DNA of 64,000 bases from Panacagrimonas sp052389915. Lineage in GTDB: Bacteria; Pseudomonadota; Gammaproteobacteria; Nevskiales; Nevskiaceae. A program made the translations under genes and the position numbers. A model generated the notes under the pieces. That model had not been told where the DNA came from. It searched no databases and saw only the letters and a list, made by a program, of their open reading frames with translations. The stretch lies in the NCBI GenBank assembly GCA_052389915.1, contig JBQTHL010000026.1, positions 62,001 through 126,000 of the forward strand, read 5' to 3'. Positions 17,144 through 26,054 of this stretch are shown in pieces. Numbering within the stretch: position 1 is the first letter of the stretch; each line of letters begins with the position of its first letter.

Positions 17144-18243
17144 GGAACTCCTGAAGAAACGTTTGGATCGAACGGCAACTCGGCTTGCACGCCGAGCCGC
17201 TCGACCAGTTTGCGGATGGGGGCGGGCATGCCGGGCCAGTCCGCGGGATGAGATAGCTTAATCCAGGCCTGCACCGGTTTCTCGTTGGTCGCGACCGGCA
17301 GGGCGTCGATGAGCACGCGCACCGGCATCAGGTCGAGATCGAAATGGGTGAAGGCGTGGGCGATGGGTGCGAGCGCCTGGGCCTCTGCGTCACGCAGGCC
17401 GAGACGCGCGGCGAAGCTGGGCCAGGCCTCGTCCATGTCGCTCATGGGCGGACACCAGAGGCCGCCCCAGATGCCGACGCCGGGACGTTGTTCCAGCAGT
17501 AATTCGTTGCTGCGATCGTGGATGAGCAGTACGTGCGCGCTGCGATGTGGCCTCCCACGCCGCGGTTTCGCGGACGGCAGTTCGTGCACGCGCTGCTCGA
17601 TCAGCGCGCGGCAGTCGGACGAGACCGGGCATTCGCCGCAGCGCGGCGAGCGCGCGCGACAGACCGCATTGCCCAAGTCCATGAGCGCTTGCGTGTAGTC
17701 GGCGAGCTGCGTGTCGGGCAGGAGTGCTTCGGCGACGGCCCACAGTTGTGCTTGCACCCTGGGCTGGCCCGGCCAGCCTTCGATGCCGGCGTGTCGCGCG
17801 AGCACGCGACGCACATTGCCGTCGAGAATCGCCTGCCGTTGCCCGAAGGCCTGCGCGAGGATTGCGCCCGCGGTGGATCGTCCGATTCCGGGAAGCTCGC
17901 CCAGCGTTTCCAGTTCGCCCGGAAATTCGCCGTGATGCCGTTCGACGATCTGCTGCGCGGCCCGATGCAGATTGCGCGCGCGCGCGTAGTAACCCAGGCC
18001 GGCCCAGCGCTTGAGCACGTCGTCGAGCGCTGCGCCGGCCAGCGCCTGCACATCCGGACAGCGCGACATGAATCGCTCGAAGTAGGGGATGACGGTGACA
18101 ACCTGCGTCTGTTGCAGCATCACTTCGCTGATCCACACGCGATACGGATCGCGCGGGTGTTGCCAGGGCAGATCGTGACGGCCGTGTGTGCCGAACCACG
18201 CCAGCAGCCGGTCTGCGAAATTGGCGCCCTGTTTCCCGTTCAT
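16996..18243 (-). CDS. mutY: A/G-specific adenine glycosylase MutY, with a 3' extension over yggX
   Basis: MutY removes adenine mispaired with 8-oxoguanine. Glu40 (DPYRVWISEVMLQQTQV) and Asp141 (ILDGNVRRVLARHAGI) are the catalytic residues. Cys195, 202, 205 and 211 (C-X6-C-X2-C-X5-C) form the [4Fe-4S] site. A Nudix-like C-terminal domain (HVLLIHDRSNELLLEQRPG) recognises 8-oxoG. The expected end is near residue 361 (ELPFDPN). The open frame continues to residue 415 with a Ser/Pro/Ala/Lys-rich tail read out of frame over yggX. The start ATG overlaps the stop of the upstream gene. Confidence 0.93.
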   Translation of the reverse strand: MNGKQGANFADRLLAWFGTHGRHDLPWQHPRDPYRVWISEVMLQQTQVVTVIPYFERFMSRCPDVQALAGAALDDVLKRWAGLGYYARARNLHRAAQQIVERHHGEFPGELETLGELPGIGRSTAGAILAQAFGQRQAILDGNVRRVLARHAGIEGWPGQPRVQAQLWAVAEALLPDTQLADYTQALMDLGNAVCRARSPRCGECPVSSDCRALIEQRVHELPSAKPRRGRPHRSAHVLLIHDRSNELLLEQRPGVGIWGGLWCPPMSDMDEAWPSFAARLGLRDAEAQALAPIAHAFTHFDLDLMPVRVLIDALPVATNEKPVQAWIKLSHPADWPGMPAPIRKLVERLGVQAELPFDPNVSSGVPCPAPSTASSSTAKPKASTARPIPARSASASSKTSPRKPGKPGSRTRRA

Positions 18244-18863
18244 GGTTCGACACGCTCGCCACGAACGGGAAACCGGGAGGCCTTAGCGCGCGCAAGCCGC
18301 TCGATGCCGTCGCTGGTTTCCATCGCCTCGCTGCGCAGCTTGCGTTGAATCAGCCAGGGGCCGATCAGCGGCGGCACCCAGAAGTCGGGTTCGAGCTCGG
18401 CGTCGAATTTCAGGCAGGTGCGTCCGGCACAGTCTTTCAGCGTCCAATGCGCGCGGCCGTAGCGCAGATCGCTGCGCTCCGGGAGCACGTCCGCACGGAT
18501 TTCGCCGCCGGTTCCGTCCGGCAGGAACTGCATGTCCTGCACCTGTTCGAGGTGGCGGCAGAAGAAGCTGATGCACATGCGGACGTTCGTATACACGCGC
18601 AAGCCCGCGGAAATATTTTCCCGGAGCACCCGCGCTTCGCGCACCGATGGGTTGATCTGCGGCAACTTTGAAACGTCTGAGAACACACCGAATGCGTCGC
18701 GCGCGGGCACGTCGAGGCTCACGCTCATCTCGATGCGATAGCGCTCGCCTGCATGGACGACCGTGATTTCGTGCAGTTCGAAAGCGCTCGCGGTGCCGCC
18801 GGCTCCGGTCAGAGCGGCAGCAACGAGCAGAGCCGCCTTGTAGGGTGGATAAGCGAAGCGCAT
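18240..18863 (-). CDS. Secreted START/SRPBCC-like lipid-binding protein
   Basis: 207 residues from the ATG at 18863. Residues 1-28 form a signal peptide (hydrophobic KAALLVAAALTGAGGTASA). The mature part has SRPBCC/polyketide-cyclase-like features: MSVSLDVPARDAFGVFSDVSKLPQINPSV at the start of the fold and WTLKDCAGRTCLKFDAELEPDFWVPPLIGPWL near the C-terminal helix. It may bind a hydrophobic ligand in the periplasm. The stop overlaps the mutY start (ATGA). The first residues MRFAYPPY are encoded by a dispersed palindromic repeat. Confidence 0.75.
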   Translation of the reverse strand: MRFAYPPYKAALLVAAALTGAGGTASAFELHEITVVHAGERYRIEMSVSLDVPARDAFGVFSDVSKLPQINPSVREARVLRENISAGLRVYTNVRMCISFFCRHLEQVQDMQFLPDGTGGEIRADVLPERSDLRYGRAHWTLKDCAGRTCLKFDAELEPDFWVPPLIGPWLIQRKLRSEAMETSDGIERLARAKASRFPVRGERVEP

Positions 18864-18870
18864 CCACCAT
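18840..18870. repeat. Dispersed palindromic repeat containing a start codon
   Basis: The element GTAGGGTGGATAAGCGAAGC...CATCCACC has short GGTGGAT/ATCCACC arms and looks like a common proteobacterial REP-type sequence. Read on the minus strand it supplies the ATG and first codons of the START-like gene. Confidence 0.6.
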
Positions 18871-18903
18871 AGGTCAAGGTGTCGCGTAATCCTGATTTGA
18901 TCG

Positions 18904-18984
18904 AAGGGGCTCTGCCCCGACAGGCGGTCGCAGAACGAACCACGCTGCGAAATACAAGCGCCGGTCGGGGCCGAGCCCCTCCTA
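18904..18984. repeat. Second REPIN-like inverted pair
   Basis: AAGGGGCTCTGCCCCGACA (18904-18922) and the inverted GGTCGGGGCCGAGCCCCTCC (18963-18982, continuing TA) are the same family as the pair at 15949-16035, again oppositely oriented with about 40 bp between them. It lies between the AsmA gene and the START-like gene. Confidence 0.78.
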
Positions 18985-18991
18985 GGGGCGA

Positions 18992-21604
18992 TCAAGGAGG
19001 GGTTGCCGGCCCGGCCTGATCGGCTTCGGACTGCGGCGCAGCTTCCGCCGCAGGAGCTTCGGACGCCTTGGCCTCCGGTTCTGCTGGTGCACTTGCCGGG
19101 GCTTCCGCGGGCGGTTCCTCGGTCTTCTTTTTCTTGCCGCCGCCGAACAGCTTCTCGAGACCCTTGCCCAGTTCCTTGCCGATCTTCTCGTTGGCCTTGG
19201 CCTTGATCTCGGTGTCGGACATCTTCTGGCCGCTTTCGCCGCCCAGTATCTTGTCGGCGACCTTGCCGCGCAGTTCGTCGCCGGCTTTCTGTTTCAGCGC
19301 AGTCTGCAAGTCCAGCTTGTATTTGGGCGCGAACAGGCTACCGGTGAGTTTGATCGGAATGGTGAGGCCGGCCAGATCCTGCAAACCCTTGCCGCCCTGG
19401 CCAGCGGCGCTGGCCACCACGGACGGCGAGGCGAGGTAGTTGAGGGTTTCGTTGACCAGGTCGATCTCGCCGCTGCCGTTCACGCGAAACAGCGGGCTGA
19501 AGGCATTGAGCTGATCGGACTTGAGCACGCCGTTGACGACGCGGGCGGCGAAGGTGATGGCGGTGAAGTCGGTCTGCGGCGCTTCCGGCGGCGCGGCGTA
19601 GGCCTGGCCTTTGACCAGGGCCTGGCCGCGGCGAATGATCTCGGCGAGGTTGAAGCCCTTGACCGCGCCGTTCTCGAAACTCAGCGCGACATCGCCGTTG
19701 AGCGCACGCCGCACATCGCCCACGGTCTTGCCGCCGGTGGTCAGGTCGAGCTTGATGTTGCCGAGTCCCGAGACGAAATCTTTTCCGGCGAACTGCGCCA
19801 ACATCGGCGCCAGTTGCAACGCCGAGATCGAAGTGTTCAAGGCGTAGGTCGGCTTGGCGCCCGGCCCGATGCGCGTGTTGGTCGCGATCTGGCCGCCGTA
19901 GGCCTTGAGGTCGAGACTGATCTGTTTCGGCGCGCCCTTGGGACCGTCGATTTTCACGCGCACGTCCTTGAGCGTGGCGCCCTTGAGCTTGAGTTCGGTC
20001 ACGTCGAGCGTGCCGCTGGCGTTGAGTTTCTCCAGAGCTTCCAGCGGGATTTCGGTCGCGTTCAGATCTTTCGATTTTTCCTTCGTCGGCGGTGTCGCTG
20101 GCGCGGCCGAGTTGGATTCCGGCGGCATGTAGCGATCCGCATCCAGACGATCCACCTTGAGCGCGAACTCCAGCGCCTGGCTGGTGAAATCACGCACGGC
20201 AAACGTGCCGCCGGCATTGGTGTCGTCGAGCTTGAGCTTGAGGTCGTCGAGCTTGAGCGACTTGAAGCTGCCGCTGTAGCGCGCCGACAGGCTGGCGTTG
20301 CTCAGCACAGTGGCGTCGGTGGTCTTGATGTCGGGCTGGCCCAGCGATTTGAGCAGTTCGCGCGGATTGAAGGCCGCGATGGCGATAGGACCGGAGAGGC
20401 GTGGCGCATCGCCCATCAAGTCTTCACCCGTGATCGACGTGCTGATGTTGAGCCCGGCCGCGCCGATCTTCGCGTCGCTCAAACGCAGCGCGCCCTTGAT
20501 CGCGTCGAAGGCCGCGTTGCCTGTCAGCTTGAGCGTCTGCTTGCCGCCCGGAATCGCGGCACCCGAGGCGTTCGCGTTCAAGCTGAGACCTGCCAGTTCG
20601 ACTTTCTGCGTGTCGATCGTGGCCTTGAGCTTCGCCGCCAGGCTGCCCTGCGCCGCGAGATCCTTCATCGCGGTCTTGAAGTCGAGTTTGAAGCCATCGA
20701 CGTTCACGTTCTGCGTGCGCATGTCGGCCAGCACCTTTCCGACCAGCGTGCCCTCGGCCGTCAGGTCTTTCATCGCGGTCTTGAAGTCCAGCTTCAGACC
20801 TTCGACGCTGACCACCTGGGTTTCCAGATTGGCGGCGATATCACCGGCAAGCTGGGCCGATGCGTCCAGATCCTTGCCCTTGGCTTTTACGTCCAGCTTG
20901 AGCTTATCGATGGTCGCTTTCTGCGCCACCAGATCGGCGAGCACGGTTGCCGAAAACGCAAGCTCGCCGGACATTTTCTTCACTTCGTCGGTGGCCGTAA
21001 GCGAGGCCTTGATATCCACCGGCTCACCCGGCTGCAAGGCGCCGGTTTCCAGATTCACCTTCTCCAGCTTGTAGCTCTGCTTGGCCGCTTCGTCGCGGTA
21101 ATTGATGGCCGCGTCGGTGAGCGTGACACCCGCGATATCGATGCTTTCGGGATCGAAGGGTTTGGACCCGTCTTTCTTCTCCGGCTCAGGCTTGTCGTCG
21201 GGCTTGATCAGGTCGTCCCAGTTGGTCTTGCCGCTGGCATCTTTCGCCAGATCCAGCTTGAGGCCGTCGAGTTTGACCGTGCTCACCCGCACTTCGCGGT
21301 CCAGCAAGAGCGGCATGAGTTGCACGCCCACCGCCGCCTCGCGGACCTGCGCCATCGGCGTGCTGCCGAAACCGGGCGCATTGCTGAAACTCACATCGGC
21401 GACGCGCACGTTGAGCCAGGGGAATACTTTCAGCTCGATGTTGCCGAGCGTCAGGTCGCGGCCGGTCTCTTTCTTGACCGCTTCGGTGATCTTGCCGCGG
21501 TAGTCGTTGGGGTCGAAGAACGTCGCGGCGAGCAGCACCGCGCCAATCACCAGAACCAGCAGGACGCCGACGACGGCAAGAACGATCTTGAGTGGCTTGG
21601 GCAT
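18992..21604 (-). CDS. AsmA-family inner-membrane/periplasmic protein
   Basis: 870 residues with one N-terminal membrane anchor (residues about 5-28, LKIVLAVVGVLLVLVIGAVL) and the AsmA start FFDPNDYRGKITEAVKKETGRDLTLGNIEL. The AsmA C-terminal domain is recognisable around LDLTTGGKTVGDVRRALNGD. Between them are near-duplicate stretches (LDFKTAMKDLTAEG and LDFKTAMKDLAAQG, 50 residues apart). The tail (about 60 residues) is Ala/Pro/Glu/Lys-rich. AsmA-like proteins bridge the periplasm and are implicated in phospholipid transport to the outer membrane. Confidence 0.92.
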   Translation of the reverse strand: MPKPLKIVLAVVGVLLVLVIGAVLLAATFFDPNDYRGKITEAVKKETGRDLTLGNIELKVFPWLNVRVADVSFSNAPGFGSTPMAQVREAAVGVQLMPLLLDREVRVSTVKLDGLKLDLAKDASGKTNWDDLIKPDDKPEPEKKDGSKPFDPESIDIAGVTLTDAAINYRDEAAKQSYKLEKVNLETGALQPGEPVDIKASLTATDEVKKMSGELAFSATVLADLVAQKATIDKLKLDVKAKGKDLDASAQLAGDIAANLETQVVSVEGLKLDFKTAMKDLTAEGTLVGKVLADMRTQNVNVDGFKLDFKTAMKDLAAQGSLAAKLKATIDTQKVELAGLSLNANASGAAIPGGKQTLKLTGNAAFDAIKGALRLSDAKIGAAGLNISTSITGEDLMGDAPRLSGPIAIAAFNPRELLKSLGQPDIKTTDATVLSNASLSARYSGSFKSLKLDDLKLKLDDTNAGGTFAVRDFTSQALEFALKVDRLDADRYMPPESNSAAPATPPTKEKSKDLNATEIPLEALEKLNASGTLDVTELKLKGATLKDVRVKIDGPKGAPKQISLDLKAYGGQIATNTRIGPGAKPTYALNTSISALQLAPMLAQFAGKDFVSGLGNIKLDLTTGGKTVGDVRRALNGDVALSFENGAVKGFNLAEIIRRGQALVKGQAYAAPPEAPQTDFTAITFAARVVNGVLKSDQLNAFSPLFRVNGSGEIDLVNETLNYLASPSVVASAAGQGGKGLQDLAGLTIPIKLTGSLFAPKYKLDLQTALKQKAGDELRGKVADKILGGESGQKMSDTEIKAKANEKIGKELGKGLEKLFGGGKKKKTEEPPAEAPASAPAEPEAKASEAPAAEAAPQSEADQAGPATPP

Positions 21605-21672
21605 GATGAAGATCCGGGTAAATTCGGCCCGGAGTTTAGCCGCTCAAGCTGAACGGTTCGGGAGAGCCCCGG

Positions 21673-23817
21673 CTATCCGCGCCGCCACGCGTGGTACTTC
21701 TCCACCCAGCGCAGCAAGCCCTCCGGCTTGTGCGCCCGCTTCCAGTTGCCGGCCACATACTTGTTGGCCTCGGCCAGGGTCGGATAGATGTGGATGGTGC
21801 CGAGAATCTTGTTGAGCCCCAGGCCGTGACGCATGGCCAGCACGTATTCCGCGATCAGGTCGCCCGCGTGCTCGCCGACGATGGTCACGCCGAGAATGCG
21901 ATCCTTGCCCGGCACGGTCAGCACCTTGACGAAGCCGTGTGCTTCGCCGTCGCAGATGGCGCGGTCCAGTTCGTCGATGCCGAAAGTCGTGACTTCGAAC
22001 GGGGTCTTCTGCGTGGCCGCATCGGTTTCGTTGAGCCCCACGCGCGCGACCTCGGGCTCGGTGAACGTGGCCCAGGGAATCACCGAGTAATCCACCTTGA
22101 ACATCCCGCCCTTGAGCGCGAGCAGGGGGCCGAACAAGGAGTTCACCGCCGCATACCAGGCCATGTGCGAGGCGGTGTGCGTGAACTGGTACGGCCCCGC
22201 CACGTCGCCGCAGGCAAAGATGTTGGGGTAGTTGGTTTGCAGGAACTCGTTGACCTCCAGGGTCTTGCCGGTCTTCACGCCCAGTTCTTCCAGACCGTAG
22301 CCCTTGAGCCGCGCAGCACGGCCGACTGCGACGAGGATTTCATCGAAGCCGACGGCTTCTTCTTTCTCGTTGCGCGAGCACACCAGAAACTTGCCCGACT
22401 CGTTTTCGATGACGCGCAGCGCCTTGGTTTCCAGGCGCACATCGATACCTTCGGAAACGAAGCGCTCGGCGACGAGCTTCGAGACTTCCGGGTCCTCGCG
22501 AATCATCAGCCGCGGTAGCATCTCGACTTGCGTGACATTCGAGCCCAGCCGTGCAAAGGCCTGCGCCATCTCTGAGCCGATGGGGCCGCCGCCGAGCACG
22601 ACCAGCCGCTTCGGCAGTTCGCGCAGCTCCCAAAGATTTTCCGAGGTCAGGAACCCCGCTTCCGCCAGTCCCGGAATCGGCGGCACGAAAGGCTCTGCTC
22701 CTGCCGCAATCACGATGCTGCGCGCCGTGAGCCGCTGGCCGTTGACCTCCACCGTCCAGGGATCGATCAGCTTCGCGTCACCGCTCAGGCACTCGACGCC
22801 GAGCTGGGAATATCGCTCCACTGAATCGTGCGGCTCGATCTCCTTGATGACGTGCGCGACTCTCTCCATCACAGCCGCAAAGTCCACGCGCGGCATCCCC
22901 GCGTCCACGCCGAACTCGCGTGCACGGTCTATGTGCGACACCAGTTTCGCCGCGCGTAGCAGGGCCTTGGACGGCACGCATCCGGTGTTGAGGCAGTCAC
23001 CGCCCATCTGGTGCTTTTCGATCAGCGTGACCTTCGCCTTGACCGCCGCCGCGATATACGCGCTGACGAGACCAGCCGATCCGCCGCCGATGACGATCAT
23101 GTTGCGGTCGTAGCGCTTGGGCTTCCTGAAACGCGCATACACCTTGCGCGCCCGAACCGCGTTGACCAGTGCGCGCGCGAAATAGGGGAACAGGCCGAGC
23201 AGGACGAAGGCGCCGATGATGCTCGGCGAGGCAATGCCCTTGAGTGAGGTCAGGTTCCCCAGTTGCGTGCCCGCGTTCACGTACACCACGGTGCCGGCGA
23301 ACATGCCGACTTGGCTGACCCAGTAGAACGTGCGCGTCTTGATGGGCGTCAGACCCATGACCAGATTCACCACGAAGAACGGCACGGCCGGCACCAGCCG
23401 CAAGGTGAAAAGATAGAAACCGCCGTCGCGCGCGAAGCCTTCGTTGAGGCTCTTGAGACGGTCGCCATAGCGTGACTGGACGGCATCGCGCAGCAAGCCG
23501 CGCGAGACCAGAAACGCGAGCGTCGCACCGATGGACGAGGCGAACGAAATCAGCAGCGTGCCCCACAGCAAGCCGAACAACGCGCCACCCACGAGGGTCA
23601 ACACCGCGGCGCCGGGAAAGGACAGGGCGGTGGTGGTGACGTAGATCGCGAAGAAGATTCCCGCTGTGGCCAGAGGATGTTGTTCCTGCCATGCCGTGAT
23701 CGCGGCGCGCTGCGACTGGAAATATTCCAGCGAGAAAAATCGCCCTAGATCGAAAACAAAAAACGCCGCGATGGCGCCAGCAAGCAGCAGCAAAAGAATC
23801 CAGCGACGCGCGTTCAT
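21673..23817 (-). CDS. DedA/TVP38 membrane domain fused to a class I disulfide reductase-like flavoprotein
   Basis: 714 residues. The first about 230 form a VTT/DedA (TVP38/TMEM64-like) membrane domain with FPGAAVLTLVGGALFGLLWG and RLVPAVPFFVVNLVMG. The rest is a pyridine nucleotide-disulfide oxidoreductase: FAD motif GGGSAG (244-249), redox pair Cys275-X4-Cys280 (GGDCLNTGCVPSKAL), NAD motif VLGGGPIGSEMAQ, and a C-terminal dimerisation domain with HIYPTLAE. This resembles mercuric reductase-like fusions. It lacks an N-terminal HMA domain and the C-terminal vicinal Cys pair of MerA, so mercury reduction is doubtful. Confidence 0.9.
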   Translation of the reverse strand: MNARRWILLLLLAGAIAAFFVFDLGRFFSLEYFQSQRAAITAWQEQHPLATAGIFFAIYVTTTALSFPGAAVLTLVGGALFGLLWGTLLISFASSIGATLAFLVSRGLLRDAVQSRYGDRLKSLNEGFARDGGFYLFTLRLVPAVPFFVVNLVMGLTPIKTRTFYWVSQVGMFAGTVVYVNAGTQLGNLTSLKGIASPSIIGAFVLLGLFPYFARALVNAVRARKVYARFRKPKRYDRNMIVIGGGSAGLVSAYIAAAVKAKVTLIEKHQMGGDCLNTGCVPSKALLRAAKLVSHIDRAREFGVDAGMPRVDFAAVMERVAHVIKEIEPHDSVERYSQLGVECLSGDAKLIDPWTVEVNGQRLTARSIVIAAGAEPFVPPIPGLAEAGFLTSENLWELRELPKRLVVLGGGPIGSEMAQAFARLGSNVTQVEMLPRLMIREDPEVSKLVAERFVSEGIDVRLETKALRVIENESGKFLVCSRNEKEEAVGFDEILVAVGRAARLKGYGLEELGVKTGKTLEVNEFLQTNYPNIFACGDVAGPYQFTHTASHMAWYAAVNSLFGPLLALKGGMFKVDYSVIPWATFTEPEVARVGLNETDAATQKTPFEVTTFGIDELDRAICDGEAHGFVKVLTVPGKDRILGVTIVGEHAGDLIAEYVLAMRHGLGLNKILGTIHIYPTLAEANKYVAGNWKRAHKPEGLLRWVEKYHAWRRG

Positions 23818-23915
23818 CTGAAGGGCAATCCCAAACGGTGATCGAGCTTGCAGTGTGGCCGCGGGTCATGACAGCGGCAATGCCGCAGCGTCCGCGCGGC
23901 TGAACCTTGCGTCCG

Positions 23916-24857
23916 CTAGCTACGCAGCCCTTTTCTGAATTTGATGTAGTCCTCGGCCGTTTCCGCAGGCGCTTCGATCATTGGCACGTGGCCTATGCCC
24001 GGCATGATCGTGCGGCTGCTGTACGGCAGCAGCGCCATCAGAGCATTGACGCTGTTCACGTGCAGCGCGCGGTCTTCCTCGCCCCACAGCACGTGCGTCT
24101 GGATGGGCATGTTCGCAATCCTCTTTTCGAAATCGAAGCGGTCTTCCGACAATTCGGCGAACTGGCGCACGCGCAGGTCGTGCATGGCAATGGCTCTGTC
24201 GGCCATCACATCGACAAAGGCGCCCGGAAGAAACGGCGGGCGCGACATCACGAACGCAATCAGTTCGCGATATTCCTCGCGCGTCGAAGGAATCAGTGCG
24301 TTGCGTCCGCCTTCGGCGAGGGTCCTGCGCAACTCGCTCGGCGGCTTCGAGGTGATGCCGGAGTTGGCGATCAACCATAGTGTCCCGACCTCGTTCGGAT
24401 GCTTTGCGGCGTAGCTCGCCGCGACATTGCCGCCCATGGAGTTGCCACCGAGGTGCACGCGCGACAGACCCAGTTTCCGGACGAAGGCGTGCAGATACTC
24501 GACCTGGTCGTCGATGCGGTAATGCGCGCCTTCGGGTGCCGTGCTTTCGCCGTAACCTGGCAGGTCGGGCGCGATGATCCGGTAGTGCTTTCGTAGATGG
24601 CGCGCGACCCTCGTCCAGTTGTCCTTGTCGCCGCCAAAGCCGTGTACCAGTACCAGTGGTTCGCCCGTCCCGCCGCTGTCGAGGTAGGCCACGGAAAAGC
24701 CTGGCAGCTTGGCTTCGAATCGCGTGAGCGAAGAGGCCCAGCGCTCCGCATCAATCGCAATGCGCACGAAGGTTGTTGGTGCGGTCACGTATAACCCACC
24801 AAGCGCGATCACGCCGAGCGAGGCCGCGAACAGCAGAAACTTGAGCAAGCGCATCAT
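23916..24857 (-). CDS. Membrane-anchored alpha/beta hydrolase
   Basis: 313 residues from the ATG at 24857, which overlaps the stop of the upstream SRPBCC gene (ATGA). Residues about 4-24 form one N-terminal hydrophobic anchor. The alpha/beta hydrolase core shows the oxyanion motif HGFGG (72-76), nucleophile Ser140 in GNSMGG, and the C-terminal histidine in MPGIGHVPMIE. PDLPGYGES is typical of the lipase/esterase-like family. The substrate is unknown; coupling to a lipid-binding-fold gene suggests a hydrophobic ester or peroxide. Confidence 0.88.
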   Translation of the reverse strand: MMRLLKFLLFAASLGVIALGGLYVTAPTTFVRIAIDAERWASSLTRFEAKLPGFSVAYLDSGGTGEPLVLVHGFGGDKDNWTRVARHLRKHYRIIAPDLPGYGESTAPEGAHYRIDDQVEYLHAFVRKLGLSRVHLGGNSMGGNVAASYAAKHPNEVGTLWLIANSGITSKPPSELRRTLAEGGRNALIPSTREEYRELIAFVMSRPPFLPGAFVDVMADRAIAMHDLRVRQFAELSEDRFDFEKRIANMPIQTHVLWGEEDRALHVNSVNALMALLPYSSRTIMPGIGHVPMIEAPAETAEDYIKFRKGLRS

Positions 24858-25330
24858 GGGTGTTCCGGGTCGATATGCGTCAGAGGCGGCGTCGAGACCG
24901 CAGAGATCGCGTCCACCGCGCGCTGTGCGCCCCGTCGCCACGAGGCGCACAGGAAACCGGCAATCACACCGCCGAGCAGGACCATTCTGGAATCGAACTC
25001 GATGGTGTATTCCAGGCGCGTGCCTCCTGGCACTTCCTCGAAGCGCAGCCGACCGACGTGACTGCTGATCGGCCAGCCGCGTGTGACGCGGTACTCGATG
25101 GACTCCGGCCGCTGGAATCCGGTGATGGTCTCCTCCACTCGCAACAGCAGCAATCGTAGTTCACGCACCGAACCCAGACCGTTCACGTCCGCAGACGAAG
25201 GGCTGTCGAGCACGCGACGCACGCGGAGCGGAAACAGCCGGCCGATGTTCTCGTGTTGCGAAAACCATTCGAACACGACCCCGCGAGGCGCGGCGAAGAA
25301 CTGCTCGAAGCGAAGGGACTGGTGGGACAT
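24854..25330 (-). CDS. SRPBCC (START-like) family protein
   Basis: 158 residues. The N-terminus FEQFFAAPRGVVFEWFSQHENIGRLFP matches the entry strand-helix of the polyketide cyclase/dehydrase-like fold. SIEYRVTRGWPISSHVGRLRFEEVPGGTRLEYTIEF gives the following beta strands, and a long C-terminal helix ends the fold. No signal peptide. It is translationally coupled to the downstream hydrolase and starts 6 bp after the upstream membrane protein, so three genes are likely one operon. Confidence 0.83.
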   Translation of the reverse strand: MSHQSLRFEQFFAAPRGVVFEWFSQHENIGRLFPLRVRRVLDSPSSADVNGLGSVRELRLLLLRVEETITGFQRPESIEYRVTRGWPISSHVGRLRFEEVPGGTRLEYTIEFDSRMVLLGGVIAGFLCASWRRGAQRAVDAISAVSTPPLTHIDPEHP

Positions 25331-25336
25331 CGGACG

Positions 25337-26026
25337 CTATGCCGCCGCCGCAACCGACTGAAATCCACCGGCGCTTTTCCGCCAGTGCGTGCGCGCAAAA
25401 AAACCGATCGCAATCCACCCGGTCAGGATGTGCAGGCCGATGACGGCCGCGAAGATCTTCGGATGTCCGGCAAGAAATATTTCCGGCCCCGGCACCTGCG
25501 GAACGTAAAACGAGAGGGCGCCAAGGTTCAGCAGCACGATGGCCGCAAGCAGCGGTTTCGATCCGCGAAACACGCGCCAGCACCAGATGCCATAGAGCGT
25601 CTCCACGAACAGCGCGACCGCGGGAATTCCATACAGGCCCGCGCCGAATCGGGGCGATTCGAGCGAGGGAGCAAGCTGTATGTCCGGTACATGCGTTGCC
25701 AGGTCGAGCACCATATGCGACATCACGCCGACCGCGAGCGCAACGGTCCATCCCGGCTTGCGGAAGACTCTCGAGGTGAGCCACCACACCAGCGCGGCGA
25801 TGGCCACCGTTGAAGCCATCGAGTGCGAGTACGGCATGTGTGCAAGGTGAATGTCGGCGAGCGACTGCACCTGCAACTCCGTTGTCGTTCGCTCCAGCCC
25901 GAACAGGTTGAGCGCCACCCACAGGCACTCGATGAGCTGCACCGAAACCAGGACGGCTATCAACGGAACACCAGGCCATCTCCGGTTGATCAGAAGTGCG
26001 GTCGCCGCGTGGTTGATGGCGTTCAT
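25337..26026 (-). CDS. Multi-pass membrane protein, possibly YdjM/DUF457-like hydrolase
   Basis: 229 residues with about six hydrophobic segments. Histidines cluster in positions reminiscent of inner-membrane metal-dependent hydrolases: NHAATAL near the N-terminus, HMPYSHSMAS, and MSHMVLDLATHVPD. This suggests a distant relationship to the YdjM/DUF457 group, but the similarity is by eye and weak. It is the first gene of a short minus-strand operon with the SRPBCC and hydrolase genes. Confidence 0.6.
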   Translation of the reverse strand: MNAINHAATALLINRRWPGVPLIAVLVSVQLIECLWVALNLFGLERTTTELQVQSLADIHLAHMPYSHSMASTVAIAALVWWLTSRVFRKPGWTVALAVGVMSHMVLDLATHVPDIQLAPSLESPRFGAGLYGIPAVALFVETLYGIWCWRVFRGSKPLLAAIVLLNLGALSFYVPQVPGPEIFLAGHPKIFAAVIGLHILTGWIAIGFFARTHWRKSAGGFQSVAAAA

Positions 26027-26054
26027 GGACTCCTTCGCTTTTGCCAGAAGCGAT

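Noticed and set aside
19814..21652. 612-codon plus-strand open frame
   Set aside because: Shadow of the AsmA gene on the other strand; AsmA has clear domain motifs.
21673..23817. Calling the fusion protein MerA
   Set aside because: No HMA domain, no C-terminal Cys pair and no mer genes nearby.
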